From MED-G82 sp964342675 (GTDB lineage Bacteria > Pseudomonadota > Gammaproteobacteria > Magnimaribacterales > D2472), in assembly GCA_964342675.1 (NCBI GenBank), contig CAYFFR010000007.1, positions 1 to 43,973 on the forward strand: a stretch of 43,973 nucleotides of DNA, in the 5' to 3' direction. The notes beneath the pieces are model-generated. The model worked only from the letters and a program-made list of their open reading frames with translations, had not been told where the DNA came from and made no database searches. The first letter of the stretch is position 1. The number at the start of each line of letters is the position of its first letter. Below are positions 1 through 8,758 of the stretch, one piece after another. Made by a program: the position numbers and the translations under genes.

Positions 1-2
1 AA

Positions 3-2441
3 CTCATTACAGAAAGAGTGCCTGCTGGAGTTGATCAAGCAGCGTATATAAAAGCAGGTTTTTTAACTGATATTACTCAAAAAGAATGCTCAAGCCCTTA
101 TATCACTAGAAAAGATGCAGTGAAACTACTTGGTACTATGTTAGGTGGCTACAACATTAGCCCTTTAATAGAATGTTTGAAGATTGATGATTTAGCTGAT
201 GAAGCATCAGATGCATTAGCAAATACGTTGTTAATTTTCGATGCATTTAATGAAATTCTTGAGCTATCAAAATCAAACCCTCATGCTAAAAAAGTAATAG
301 AAGAATGGGCAAATGGGAATTGGTTTACATCGAAACCTAAACTACGAAAAGAAATCAAATTAACTGTTTTTAAGGTGTCAGGAGAAATTAATACTGATGA
401 CTTGTCTCCAGCACAAGATGCTTGGTCAAGACCTGACATACCATTACATGCTTTAGCAATGTTCAAGATGCCTAGACAAGGTTTAGAGAAACCGCTCCAA
501 ACAATTGAGGACCTTAAAGCAAGAGGTAATCCTATAGTATTTGTTGGTGATGTTGTCGGAACCGGATCTTCTAGGAAATCTGCAACCAATTCTTTGCTGT
601 GGCATATTGGTGATGACATACCGTTTATACCGAATAAAAAAGAAGGTGGGTTTGTTTTAGGAGGCAAAATAGCTCCAATATTCTTCAACACTCTTGAAGA
701 TGCAGGTGCTCTTGCAATTGAGTGCGATGTGTCAAAGCTTGAAATGGGTCAAGAGATTATTCTCATGCCTTACGAAAATCGTATTACTGATCTTGAAAAA
801 AACAATTTAGTTAAATTTAAATTGAAGACGGATGTAATCATGGATGAGGTTCAAGCAAATGGAAGGATTCCTCTGATTATTGGTAGACAACTGACAGATA
901 AAGCCAGAGAAACACTAAAATTAAAACCAACTAATATATTTATTAGACCTAATACAGATATATCTAATAAAAAAGGTTATACCTTGGCCCAAAAGATTGT
1001 AGGAAAGGCTTGCGGTGTTAAAGGAGTGAGGCCTGGAGATTATTGTGAGCCTAGAATGACAACCGTAGGATCACAAGACACCACTGGTCCAATGACTAGA
1101 GATGAACTAAAAGAGCTTGCATGCCTAGGATTTTCATCAGATCTAGTGATGCAATCGTTTTGTCATACAGCTGCATACCCAAAACCTGTAGATATTGAAA
1201 CTCAACATAGTCTGCCAGACTTCTTTATGACACGTGGTGGAGTATCTCTAAAACCTGGTGATGGGATCATACACTCTTGGATGAATCGCATGCTCTTGCC
1301 TGATACTGTTGGAACTGGTGGTGACAGTCATACACGATTTCCTATTGGTATTAGTTTTCCTGCAGGGTCCGGTTTGGTTGCTTTCGCTGCAACTCTTGGT
1401 GTAATGCCTTTAGATATGCCTGAATCAGTGTTAGTTAGATTCAAGGGTGAAATGCAGCCTGGAATAACCTTAAGAGACCTAGTTAATGCTATTCCATATG
1501 CTGCAATCCAACAAGGTTATCTCACAGTTGCAAAAGAGGGTAAGAAAAATATCTTTTCTGGAAGATGTCTAGAGGTTGAAGGTTTGCCGAATCTAAAAGT
1601 AGAGCAAGCTTTTGAAATATCTGATGCATCTGCAGAAAGATCTGCATCAGGATGCACTATTAAACTGTCAAAAGAACCAATTATTGAATACCTGAATTCT
1701 AATATTATTATGCTCCGATGGATGATAGCTAATAATTACGGGGATCCAAAAACTCTTGAAAGAAGAGCTAGAGGTATGGAAGAGTGGATAAAGAACCCAG
1801 AGCTTCTTGAGGCAGATAGTGATGCAGAATACGCTGCTATCATTGAAATCAACCTAGATGATATAAAGGAGCCTCTATTAGCCTGCCCCAATGATCCGGA
1901 TGATATAAAACCCTTATCTGCTGTTCAAGGAACTGATATAGACGAAGTATTTATTGGCTCATGCATGACCAATATTGGTCATTTTAGAGCTGCAGGACAC
2001 TTATTAAAGAAATATAAAGAAATTCCAACACGATTATGGATTGTTCCACCCACTAAAATGGATCAAAAACAATTAATGCATGAAGGAATTTATAAAGCTT
2101 TTGAATCAGTAGGGGCTAGAACTGAGGTTCCAGGATGTTCATTATGTATGGGCAATCAAGCGCGTGTTGAACCAAATTCTACTGTAATATCAACGTCCAC
2201 TAGAAACTTTCCTAACAGACTGGGTGATGGTGCAGATGTATTCCTAGCATCTGCAGAACTATCAGCAGTGTCTGCCGTTTTAGGTAGACTGCCAACTACA
2301 CAAGAATACCTGGATGTTATGAAAGACATTGATCCATTCAGTAAAGATATTTATAAATATCTAAATTTCAATGAAATTGATGATTATGTAAACCAGGCTA
2401 GCTCAGCCAAGATTCCAACGATCAGTGTGGTTGATGTTTAA
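3..2441 (+). CDS. acnB: Aconitate hydratase B (bifunctional 2-methylisocitrate dehydratase), 5' end cut off
   Basis: Interconverts citrate and isocitrate in the TCA cycle; AcnB enzymes also hydrate 2-methylaconitate to 2-methylisocitrate. The frame is open from the window edge (L-I-T-E-R-V-P-A-G-V-D), so the GTG at 18 is internal. By comparison with E. coli AcnB (865 aa) about 50 N-terminal residues are missing. Matches run end to end: the swivel-domain DDLSPAPDAWSRPD-like stretch, GTGSSRKSATNS, PGDGIIHSWMNRMLLPDTVGTGGDSHTRF, and the three [4Fe-4S] cysteines in GSCMTNIGH (codon 1962) and PGCSLCMGNQ (codons 2136 and 2145). The stop interlocks with the convergent purF stop. It probably serves both the TCA cycle and the prpBCD pathway encoded about 15 kb away. 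Confidence 0.97.
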   Translation, partial: LITERVPAGVDQAAYIKAGFLTDITQKECSSPYITRKDAVKLLGTMLGGYNISPLIECLKIDDLADEASDALANTLLIFDAFNEILELSKSNPHAKKVIEEWANGNWFTSKPKLRKEIKLTVFKVSGEINTDDLSPAQDAWSRPDIPLHALAMFKMPRQGLEKPLQTIEDLKARGNPIVFVGDVVGTGSSRKSATNSLLWHIGDDIPFIPNKKEGGFVLGGKIAPIFFNTLEDAGALAIECDVSKLEMGQEIILMPYENRITDLEKNNLVKFKLKTDVIMDEVQANGRIPLIIGRQLTDKARETLKLKPTNIFIRPNTDISNKKGYTLAQKIVGKACGVKGVRPGDYCEPRMTTVGSQDTTGPMTRDELKELACLGFSSDLVMQSFCHTAAYPKPVDIETQHSLPDFFMTRGGVSLKPGDGIIHSWMNRMLLPDTVGTGGDSHTRFPIGISFPAGSGLVAFAATLGVMPLDMPESVLVRFKGEMQPGITLRDLVNAIPYAAIQQGYLTVAKEGKKNIFSGRCLEVEGLPNLKVEQAFEISDASAERSASGCTIKLSKEPIIEYLNSNIIMLRWMIANNYGDPKTLERRARGMEEWIKNPELLEADSDAEYAAIIEINLDDIKEPLLACPNDPDDIKPLSAVQGTDIDEVFIGSCMTNIGHFRAAGHLLKKYKEIPTRLWIVPPTKMDQKQLMHEGIYKAFESVGARTEVPGCSLCMGNQARVEPNSTVISTSTRNFPNRLGDGADVFLASAELSAVSAVLGRLPTTQEYLDVMKDIDPFSKDIYKYLNFNEIDDYVNQASSAKIPTISVVDV

Positions 2442-3922
2442 TTTATAGCGTGTTCTCTTTTTTTCTTAATCTCGTCATTTCTAGAGGCTTCAAGATCATC
2501 TAAATAAGATTGATCTATTGGAGTAGGATACTGACCGGTGAAGATAGATATTTCAAATTGCTTGATATTTGGATTACCTTCATAAGTTGAAGCAAGCAAA
2601 TCATCAAGCTCCTGATATATTAACCAATCAGCACCAATAGCATCAGCAATTTCTTTAGTGCTTTTATTCGATGCTATCAGCTCATTAGTAGCTGCCATAT
2701 CTATGCCATATAAATTTTGGTATTTAACAGGTGGTGCAGCCGAAGCAAAATAAACTTTTTTTGCACCAGCTTGTTTGGCAATCTCAATTATCTTTCTGCT
2801 GGTTGTGCCCCTAACAATTGAATCATCAACCAGCAATACATTCTTATCTTTAAATTCTAGCTCTAATATATTTAATTTTCTCCTAACAGATTTCTTTCGT
2901 TCTTCTTGATATGGCATGATAAAAGTTCTGCCGATATATCGGTTTTTTACAAATCCTTCTCTGTAGGGTTTGCCTAATTCAGTTGCAAGTTGTAATGCGG
3001 CAGTTGTAGAGCTATCTGGTATGGGGATGACTACATCAATATCATGATCTGGTTGATTTCTAATAATATTTTCAGCTAACTTCTTACCCATTCTCATCCT
3101 TGATTTATAAACAGAGATTTCATCCAATGTAGAATCAGGTCTAGATAAGTAAACATACTCGAAGATGCATGGGGTTCTCTCAAAATTTTTTGAGCATTGT
3201 TGAGAAAATAATTCGCCCTTTTTATTTATATATATAGCTTCACCCGGCTCTACGTCTCTAAGAGTCTTAAAGCCTAAAGATGCAAATAACGCATTCTCAG
3301 AGGCAACAATATATTCGGTTCTATTCTTTCCTTCTCTTGCTCCTATTATTAGAGGCCTTATTCCTTTTGGATCTCTAAAAGCTAAAATTCCAAATCCTGT
3401 AATCAGTGCAACTACTGCATAGGCCCCATCACATCTAATATGGGTTTTAGTAACAGCATGAAATAAATTCTCAGGAGAGGGGACTATCGCTTTTTGTTTA
3501 GATAATTCATGTGCAAAAATATTTAATAAAACTTCTGAATCTGAATCAGTATTTAAATGCCTCATTTCAGCATGAAAAAGTTCCTTAGATAAGCCTTGGG
3601 AGTTTGTTAAATTTCCATTATGAGCAAGACTTATTCCATATGGGGAGTTTACATACATCGGTTGAGCAAACTCTTTACCCGCACCCCCTGCAGTGGGGTA
3701 TCTAACATGACCTATACCAAAGGAGCCAATTAATCTTTCCATATGGCGTTGCTGGAAAACATCCCTAACATAACCTTTAGACTTTCTACTGTTAAGTCGA
3801 CCATTGCTATCGCAAACAACCATGCCAGCTGCATCTTGACCTCTATGTTGAAGCATCAATAAAGATTCGTAAATATCTTCAGCGACGTTTGATTCCGATG
3901 AGATTCCCACTATCCCACACAT
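2438..3922 (-). CDS. purF: Amidophosphoribosyltransferase
   Basis: First committed step of purine synthesis: PRPP plus glutamine gives 5-phosphoribosylamine. At 494 aa it is close to E. coli PurF (505). The N-terminal Ntn glutaminase domain starts MCGIVGI, so Cys2 becomes the nucleophile after Met removal, which also fixes the start. The C-terminal phosphoribosyltransferase domain has the PRPP loop VLLVDDSIVRGT at residues 362-373. A purine-rich AGAGGAG lies about 12 bases before the ATG. It is the last gene of the aroC-to-purF run, 41 bases after cvpA; cvpA-purF is a classic pair. Its stop shares bases with the acnB stop on the other strand. Confidence 0.97.
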   Translation of the reverse strand: MCGIVGISSESNVAEDIYESLLMLQHRGQDAAGMVVCDSNGRLNSRKSKGYVRDVFQQRHMERLIGSFGIGHVRYPTAGGAGKEFAQPMYVNSPYGISLAHNGNLTNSQGLSKELFHAEMRHLNTDSDSEVLLNIFAHELSKQKAIVPSPENLFHAVTKTHIRCDGAYAVVALITGFGILAFRDPKGIRPLIIGAREGKNRTEYIVASENALFASLGFKTLRDVEPGEAIYINKKGELFSQQCSKNFERTPCIFEYVYLSRPDSTLDEISVYKSRMRMGKKLAENIIRNQPDHDIDVVIPIPDSSTTAALQLATELGKPYREGFVKNRYIGRTFIMPYQEERKKSVRRKLNILELEFKDKNVLLVDDSIVRGTTSRKIIEIAKQAGAKKVYFASAAPPVKYQNLYGIDMAATNELIASNKSTKEIADAIGADWLIYQELDDLLASTYEGNPNIKQFEISIFTGQYPTPIDQSYLDDLEASRNDEIKKKREHAIN

Positions 3923-3963
3923 TTAAAGCGCTTCTCCTCTTTGAGTGTATTGCTAAGCATAAC

Positions 3964-4443
3964 CTAATTATTGATCTGTATCATGGTTTTACTAATATTC
4001 ATTATGAAAGGGTTATATTGAATAATGACAGGATAAATTCGTGAATCTTGACCTAAAGCAGATGAGCCGAAGTCTTTTGGTAAAAATATAGATAAAATGC
4101 TCACTAGTAGCACTCCTCTGATCAGACCAAATATAATACCTAAAAATCTATTAAATACACTAAGTCCAGACAATTTGATAAGTTTATCAATCATATTCAC
4201 TAAAAGCTTGCCTACAAAAAGCAAGGCAATAAATAAAATGATATAAGATAAGTGTTCAATAAAAACTGATTCTGAAAGCGCATTACTTAGTAAAGGTTGT
4301 ATCCAGACAGTCAGAATATATGCAAAGATCCATGCAAGAATTGAAAATAATTCTTTAATAAAACCTCTAAAGATAGAAATTATGGCTGAAGCAACAATTA
4401 CTCCAAACACAGCAATATCAAATAGGTTAAATATCAAGTCCAT
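3964..4443 (-). CDS. cvpA: CvpA family inner-membrane protein
   Basis: A 159-aa, almost wholly hydrophobic protein with about four predicted membrane segments (residues about 5-22, 28-46, 62-82 and 100-121) and the CvpA-type N-terminus NLFDIAVFGVIVASAIISI followed by RGFIKELFS. CvpA in E. coli is linked to colicin V production and purF expression; its biochemical role is unsettled. It lies between accD and purF, as in many gammaproteobacteria. A candidate promoter sits immediately before its ATG and there is no Shine-Dalgarno sequence, so cvpA-purF may have its own leaderless transcript. Confidence 0.9.
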   Translation of the reverse strand: MDLIFNLFDIAVFGVIVASAIISIFRGFIKELFSILAWIFAYILTVWIQPLLSNALSESVFIEHLSYIILFIALLFVGKLLVNMIDKLIKLSGLSVFNRFLGIIFGLIRGVLLVSILSIFLPKDFGSSALGQDSRIYPVIIQYNPFIMNISKTMIQINN

Positions 4444-4448
4444 GACAA

Positions 4449-4476
4449 AATTTACTTAAACTATAATTAATTTCAA
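4449..4476 (-). promoter_or_regulatory. Candidate promoter for cvpA-purF
   Basis: Read on the minus strand: TTGAAA (4476-4471), a 16-base spacer, TAAATT (4454-4449), then five bases before the cvpA ATG. The -35 matches the sigma-70 consensus at 5 of 6 positions and the -10 at 4 of 6. The start point would fall at or next to the ATG. In such AT-rich DNA a chance match is possible. Confidence 0.4.
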
Positions 4477-4487
4477 TACTGAAGAGC

Positions 4488-5363
4488 TTATTTCTTTGCA
4501 TTACTTTTATGATGCAATTTACTTATCAAATCACGAATAGTAGATCTTAGATTTGTGCGGTGTGTAATCATATCAATTGCTCCATGTTGCAATAAGAATT
4601 CTGATCTTTGGAAGTCATCAGGCAAGTCAACCCTAACAGTCTCTTCGATCACCCTTCTACCAGCAAACCCTACTTGTGCGCCAGGTTCAGCAATATTAAT
4701 ATCTCCTAACATTGCAATGCTTGCAGAGACACCACCAAATATTGGATCTATCATTACAGATATATAGGGTAAAGATGCTTCCTTTAATTTTTCCAAGGCT
4801 GACGCAGTCTTTGCCATCTGCATCAATGAAATCATGGACTCTTGCATCCTTGCACCACCACTTGTAGCAAAACAAACTAATGGTAATTTATGCTTTAAAG
4901 CAAGGTTCACTCCTCCAACAAATTTATCACCCACAATACTCCCCATCGACCCGCCCATAAAACGAAATTCAAATGCAGCTACAACTATATTTATAGAATC
5001 TAGTTTCCCTAAACCTACTAACAATGCTTCCTTTTCTCCTGTAGAAGCAATAGCCTCTTTAATTCTTTGGTCATAAGGTTTCACATCTTTGAACTTTAAA
5101 ATATTCTTAGTAGTATGGTCTGAAGCAATTTCTTTGAAACTTTTAGGATCACAAAAGATTGAGATTCTTTTGCGAGCACCGATTCTGAGGTGATAATCAC
5201 ATTTTGGACAAACGAATAAAGATTTTTCTAATTCAGGTTGATAGAGAATAGCTTCGCAAGATGGGCAATTGTTCCATAGACCATCTGGTACTTTACTCTT
5301 GGTATTTGTTGTGTCGTTTTGATCCTTTCTAATAGAAGGTATAAGTTTAGTTAGCCAATTCAT
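4488..5363 (-). CDS. accD: Acetyl-CoA carboxylase carboxyltransferase subunit beta
   Basis: Beta half of the heteromeric carboxyltransferase that moves CO2 from biotin to acetyl-CoA, giving malonyl-CoA for fatty acid synthesis. It has 291 aa (E. coli 304). The zinc ribbon is intact (Cys33, Cys36, Cys52, Cys55), followed by the crotonase-type core with GGSMGSIVGDK, ATSGGARMQE and GGVSASIAMLGD. Its start overlaps the trpA stop by 4 bases, so it is translationally coupled. Downstream, where folC and a SPOR-domain gene usually follow, there is only a 44-base gap to cvpA. Confidence 0.97.
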   Translation of the reverse strand: MNWLTKLIPSIRKDQNDTTNTKSKVPDGLWNNCPSCEAILYQPELEKSLFVCPKCDYHLRIGARKRISIFCDPKSFKEIASDHTTKNILKFKDVKPYDQRIKEAIASTGEKEALLVGLGKLDSINIVVAAFEFRFMGGSMGSIVGDKFVGGVNLALKHKLPLVCFATSGGARMQESMISLMQMAKTASALEKLKEASLPYISVMIDPIFGGVSASIAMLGDINIAEPGAQVGFAGRRVIEETVRVDLPDDFQRSEFLLQHGAIDMITHRTNLRSTIRDLISKLHHKSNAKK

Positions 5364-6148
5364 GGATTTATTGCTGTAACTAGATCAGATAAGTAATTAT
5401 ATATTCTTTTATAATTTTTGGTGCTTGATTCTTCATTTATCATTCTAACAAGTGCTGAGCCAACTACGATACCATCAGCTGCTTGGCTTATCTTATAGGC
5501 ATCATTCTTGTCTTTAATACCAAAGCCTGCCATAACTGGAAGTTGTGTATAAGACTTAATGTTCTGAATATTATTTTGAATTTCTTTTAAGTCCAAATTA
5601 TCTGACCCTGTGACACCTCTTAAAGTCACGTAATATAAAAAACCTGAGCTTTGATCACAAATGCGTTGGATCCGTTTCTTTTCTGTTGTTGGAGATATTA
5701 AAGAAATAGAGGTGGTGCTATTACTTTTAAAGCCTAGATCAGTTAGAGAAAACTCTCCAGGAGCATCGACTATGAGTACGCCATCAACTCCTATCTTATG
5801 GTAATCTTCAAAATAAGACTCATTCATTAAAAATGTATTCAAGTAGCCCATAAGAATAATGGGTGTGAGCTGATCTTCATGCCTAAACAACTTGATCGTT
5901 CTGATGATTGAATCAAAAGTAACCTTGCGTGATAAGGCTCGATGATGAGCAGATTGAATGATAGGTCCTTCGGCTATTGGATCTGAAAAAGGGATACCAA
6001 TTTCTATAATATCAACGCCTGCACTAACAAAACCATGCAAAAGCTCAAGGGATTCTTCAATTGAAGGATCGCCAGCTACTAAATAGGCAACTAAGGATTT
6101 TCTGTTGATCGATAGATTTTTTTTAAAAATTGAAGATAGTCTATTCAA
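5360..6148 (-). CDS. trpA: Tryptophan synthase alpha subunit
   Basis: Cleaves indole-3-glycerol phosphate to indole and glyceraldehyde 3-phosphate; indole is channelled to TrpB. A 262-aa TIM barrel (E. coli 268). Catalytic Glu49 is present in VDIIEIGIPFSDP. The residue at the position of E. coli Asp60 is Glu60 (DPIAEGP rather than DPLADGP). The flavin-like phosphate loop GFGIKDKNDA and GIVVGSALV are present. It overlaps trpB by 8 bases and accD by 4. Confidence 0.96.
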   Translation of the reverse strand: MNRLSSIFKKNLSINRKSLVAYLVAGDPSIEESLELLHGFVSAGVDIIEIGIPFSDPIAEGPIIQSAHHRALSRKVTFDSIIRTIKLFRHEDQLTPIILMGYLNTFLMNESYFEDYHKIGVDGVLIVDAPGEFSLTDLGFKSNSTTSISLISPTTEKKRIQRICDQSSGFLYYVTLRGVTGSDNLDLKEIQNNIQNIKSYTQLPVMAGFGIKDKNDAYKISQAADGIVVGSALVRMINEESSTKNYKRIYNYLSDLVTAINP

Positions 6149-7352
6149 GGTGGATGCCTTCGAGTGCTGCTACTGATGAAATATCCTTATCTCCTCTTCC
6201 AGATACATTTAAAACTATGTTCTGATCTTTACTTAACCCTTTCACTAACTTCTTAAGTGCTGCAAAAGCATGTGCCGTTTCAAGAGCTGGGATAATGCCC
6301 TCTAACCTACTTAATTGATGGAATGCATCTAAAGCATCCTTATCTTTGACGGCTATATATTCTGCTTTATTATTATCCTTGAGATATGAATGTTCAGGAC
6401 CAACTCCAGGATAGTCCAATCCAGCGCTGATAGAAGAAGTTGCTGAAACTTGGCCATCTTTATTTTGAATTAAATAACTTTTGGCGCCATGTAAAACACC
6501 TGCTTCACCAGCATTTAGAGTTGCTGCATGCTTACCTGAGTTGATGCCCTGACCAGCAGCCTCCACTCCAACCAATCGAGTATTTTTATTATCAATGAAT
6601 GGATAAAAAATACCTATTGCATTAGATCCGCCACCAACACAAGCAACAATCATATCTGGGTCTTTACCAAATGACTCTTTTGATTGAAGTTTTAATTCTC
6701 TCCCTACTACAGCATTGAAATCTCGAACAATCATTGGATATGGATGAGGGCCTGTGACGCTGCCAATAATATAGTAAGTATCATCTACATTTGTAACCCA
6801 ATCTCGTATTGCTTCATTTAATGCGTCTTTTAGTGTTGCAGTTCCTGAATTAACAGCATGGACATCAGCACCTAACAGTTTAATTCTGTAGACATTCAGT
6901 GACTGCCTTTTAATATCTTCAGAACCCATATAAATATGACATTCCAAACCCAGTCTTGCTGCAACTGTTGCAGTTGCAACACCGTGTTGGCCTGCCCCAG
7001 TCTCAGCAATAATTCTTTTTTTACCCATCTTCTTTGCTAGAAGAATTTGGCCAATTGTATTATTGATCTTATGGGCACCTGTATGATTTAAATCTTCTCT
7101 TTTTAACCATATTCTTGGTCCTTGATAGAATTCTGTAAGCCTACTAGCAAAATAAAGAGGAGAAGGTCTACCAACGTACCTTGAAAGGTCTTGATCTATC
7201 TGATCTTGAAAAGATTTAATTTTTTTAATCTTATTATAGGTTCGTTCTAGCTCTTCTAGTGCAGACATTAAAGTCTCTGGGACAAACTTACCACCATATA
7301 GTCCAAAAAAACCATCTATATTTGGTAAATTGTCATGCTTAGAGTTCTTCAT
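6141..7352 (-). CDS. trpB: Tryptophan synthase beta subunit
   Basis: PLP enzyme that joins indole and serine to make tryptophan. At 403 aa it has the expected length. The start gives the usual N-terminus with GFFGLYGGKFVPETLM. The PLP lysine is Lys95 in TGAHKINN, and the phosphate-binding loop GGGSNAIG and the C-terminal serine-rich SGRGDKD are present. It overlaps trpF by 14 bases and trpA by 8, a tightly coupled trpFBA block. The other trp genes (E, G, D, C) are not in the window. Confidence 0.97.
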   Translation of the reverse strand: MKNSKHDNLPNIDGFFGLYGGKFVPETLMSALEELERTYNKIKKIKSFQDQIDQDLSRYVGRPSPLYFASRLTEFYQGPRIWLKREDLNHTGAHKINNTIGQILLAKKMGKKRIIAETGAGQHGVATATVAARLGLECHIYMGSEDIKRQSLNVYRIKLLGADVHAVNSGTATLKDALNEAIRDWVTNVDDTYYIIGSVTGPHPYPMIVRDFNAVVGRELKLQSKESFGKDPDMIVACVGGGSNAIGIFYPFIDNKNTRLVGVEAAGQGINSGKHAATLNAGEAGVLHGAKSYLIQNKDGQVSATSSISAGLDYPGVGPEHSYLKDNNKAEYIAVKDKDALDAFHQLSRLEGIIPALETAHAFAALKKLVKGLSKDQNIVLNVSGRGDKDISSVAALEGIHLE

Positions 7353-7968
7353 GTGCTAATTTAATTTTAAAAATTTCTTTTACTCTTTTTATATCTTTTG
7401 TACCAGAACTATTTTCTACTCCAGAATTAATATCGATGCACCAAGGAGTAAGCATTAATGCATTATTCAAATTAGTGCCATTTATACCGCCTGCCAAGAT
7501 AAAATTATCTGACAGCTTTAAACCCTTTAAAACACTCCAATCAAATGATTTACCAGTTCCACCGTAATGATTATCTTTATAAGTTTCAAGTAATATTGCA
7601 TCGGCTTTGAAACTATCCTTCATTCTTAAAGAATTGCTATCCTTTATGCGAATAGTTTTCCAGAAATCCTGATTGAACTGATTACAGAATTCTGGGCTCT
7701 CATCTCCATGAAATTGTAAAATAGCATTGGGCAAGATCTGTATAGCATCTAAAATACTGCTTTTACTCTCATTGACAAAAACTATCACTGGAGTCGTATG
7801 CTTAAATTGTCTTTTTGATACTTCTACTAAGAAATTTAAATCTATTGACCTAGGGCTTTCTTTATAAGTTATGAATCCAACAAAATCTGGCTTAAGTGTT
7901 AGTAATTCATCTAGGATATCTAAATCATTAATCCCACAAAATTTAATTTTTGACTTATGCTTAATCAT
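7339..7968 (-). CDS. trpF: Phosphoribosylanthranilate isomerase
   Basis: Amadori isomerisation of N-(5-phosphoribosyl)anthranilate in tryptophan synthesis. A 209-aa TIM barrel. The general base Cys11 is in KIKFCGIND and the general acid Asp in DINSGVENSSG; the phosphate site ILAGGIN is also present. It sits between truA (8-base overlap) and trpB (14-base overlap), as in beta-proteobacteria, whereas Pseudomonas keeps only trpF at this place. Confidence 0.95.
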   Translation of the reverse strand: MIKHKSKIKFCGINDLDILDELLTLKPDFVGFITYKESPRSIDLNFLVEVSKRQFKHTTPVIVFVNESKSSILDAIQILPNAILQFHGDESPEFCNQFNQDFWKTIRIKDSNSLRMKDSFKADAILLETYKDNHYGGTGKSFDWSVLKGLKLSDNFILAGGINGTNLNNALMLTPWCIDINSGVENSSGTKDIKRVKEIFKIKLAHEEL

Positions 7969-8758
7969 AATTGAAGTGATTGATTAAGCTCAAAATAGGG
8001 ACTTTAAAACGATCTATTTCTTTATATCTCGCACCTAAAAGATAAAGACCGTGAGGTGAAGCAGTTTTGCCAGCATTTGATCTAATTTTAGAATCTAAGA
8101 CTTGCGTTATAGAGCTGAGGTGTTTGCTCGATGCAGTGCATATATCAATTAGTGTTCCTACAATAATTCTTATCATATTATGTAAAAAAGCATTTGCTGT
8201 TATTTCTAAAATATGGATTTTATTAATAGTATATAAATTTGCTTCGGTAATTTCTTTAATTGAGTTTTTGGCACTGCACCTACTACTTCTAAATGCTGAG
8301 AAGTCATGTTTGCCCATAATAGATTTAAGTTCTTTCTCTAAAAGCTCCCTGTTAATTTTATCTCTTACATAACAAATATTCTTATTCATTAGAGCTGGTC
8401 TTTTGCTGGAGTTATAGATGATGTATGCATAGGTTCTATCTAATGCTGAAAATCTTGCATGGAAATCTTCTGGGGCTTGTTGGCATCTCTTAATTGATAT
8501 GTCATTTGGTAATTTTGAATTTAATGCTAAAGCCCAATCAATATCTTCAGGATATGATGCAACATTAAAATCTATAACTTGTCCCAATGCATGGACACCA
8601 GTGTCAGTTCTTCCTGCGCAACTGACTCGACTATTTAATTCAGCGAAGCTTGCAATGGCCTGCTCAACCTCATGCTGAATGCTTCTTGCATTATCTTGAA
8701 ATTGGAAACCAGAGTAATTGGAACCATCGTATTCACAAAGAGCTACAAATTTAGTCAA
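7961..8758 (-). CDS. truA: tRNA pseudouridine(38-40) synthase
   Basis: Makes pseudouridine at positions 38-40 of the tRNA anticodon arm. 265 aa (E. coli 270). The catalytic Asp is Asp52 in CAGRTDTGVHALGQV. Other family marks are YDGSNYSGFQ near the N-terminus, FHARFSALDRTYAYII, and FLHNMIRIIVGTL near the C-terminus. The start overlaps the fimV stop by 4 bases; fimV-truA is a conserved pair. Confidence 0.96.
   Translation of the reverse strand: MTKFVALCEYDGSNYSGFQFQDNARSIQHEVEQAIASFAELNSRVSCAGRTDTGVHALGQVIDFNVASYPEDIDWALALNSKLPNDISIKRCQQAPEDFHARFSALDRTYAYIIYNSSKRPALMNKNICYVRDKINRELLEKELKSIMGKHDFSAFRSSRCSAKNSIKEITEANLYTINKIHILEITANAFLHNMIRIIVGTLIDICTASSKHLSSITQVLDSKIRSNAGKTASPHGLYLLGARYKEIDRFKVPILSLINHFNYD

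Noticed and set aside
281..691. Open frame of 136 codons on the minus strand inside acnB
   Set aside because: It lies wholly within the well-matched acnB coding region and its product has no recognisable features; a shadow of acnB codon usage.
7339..7400. trp attenuator or leader peptide before trpFBA
   Set aside because: The genes overlap by 8-14 bases, there is no leader, and no Trp-codon run or terminator is visible.
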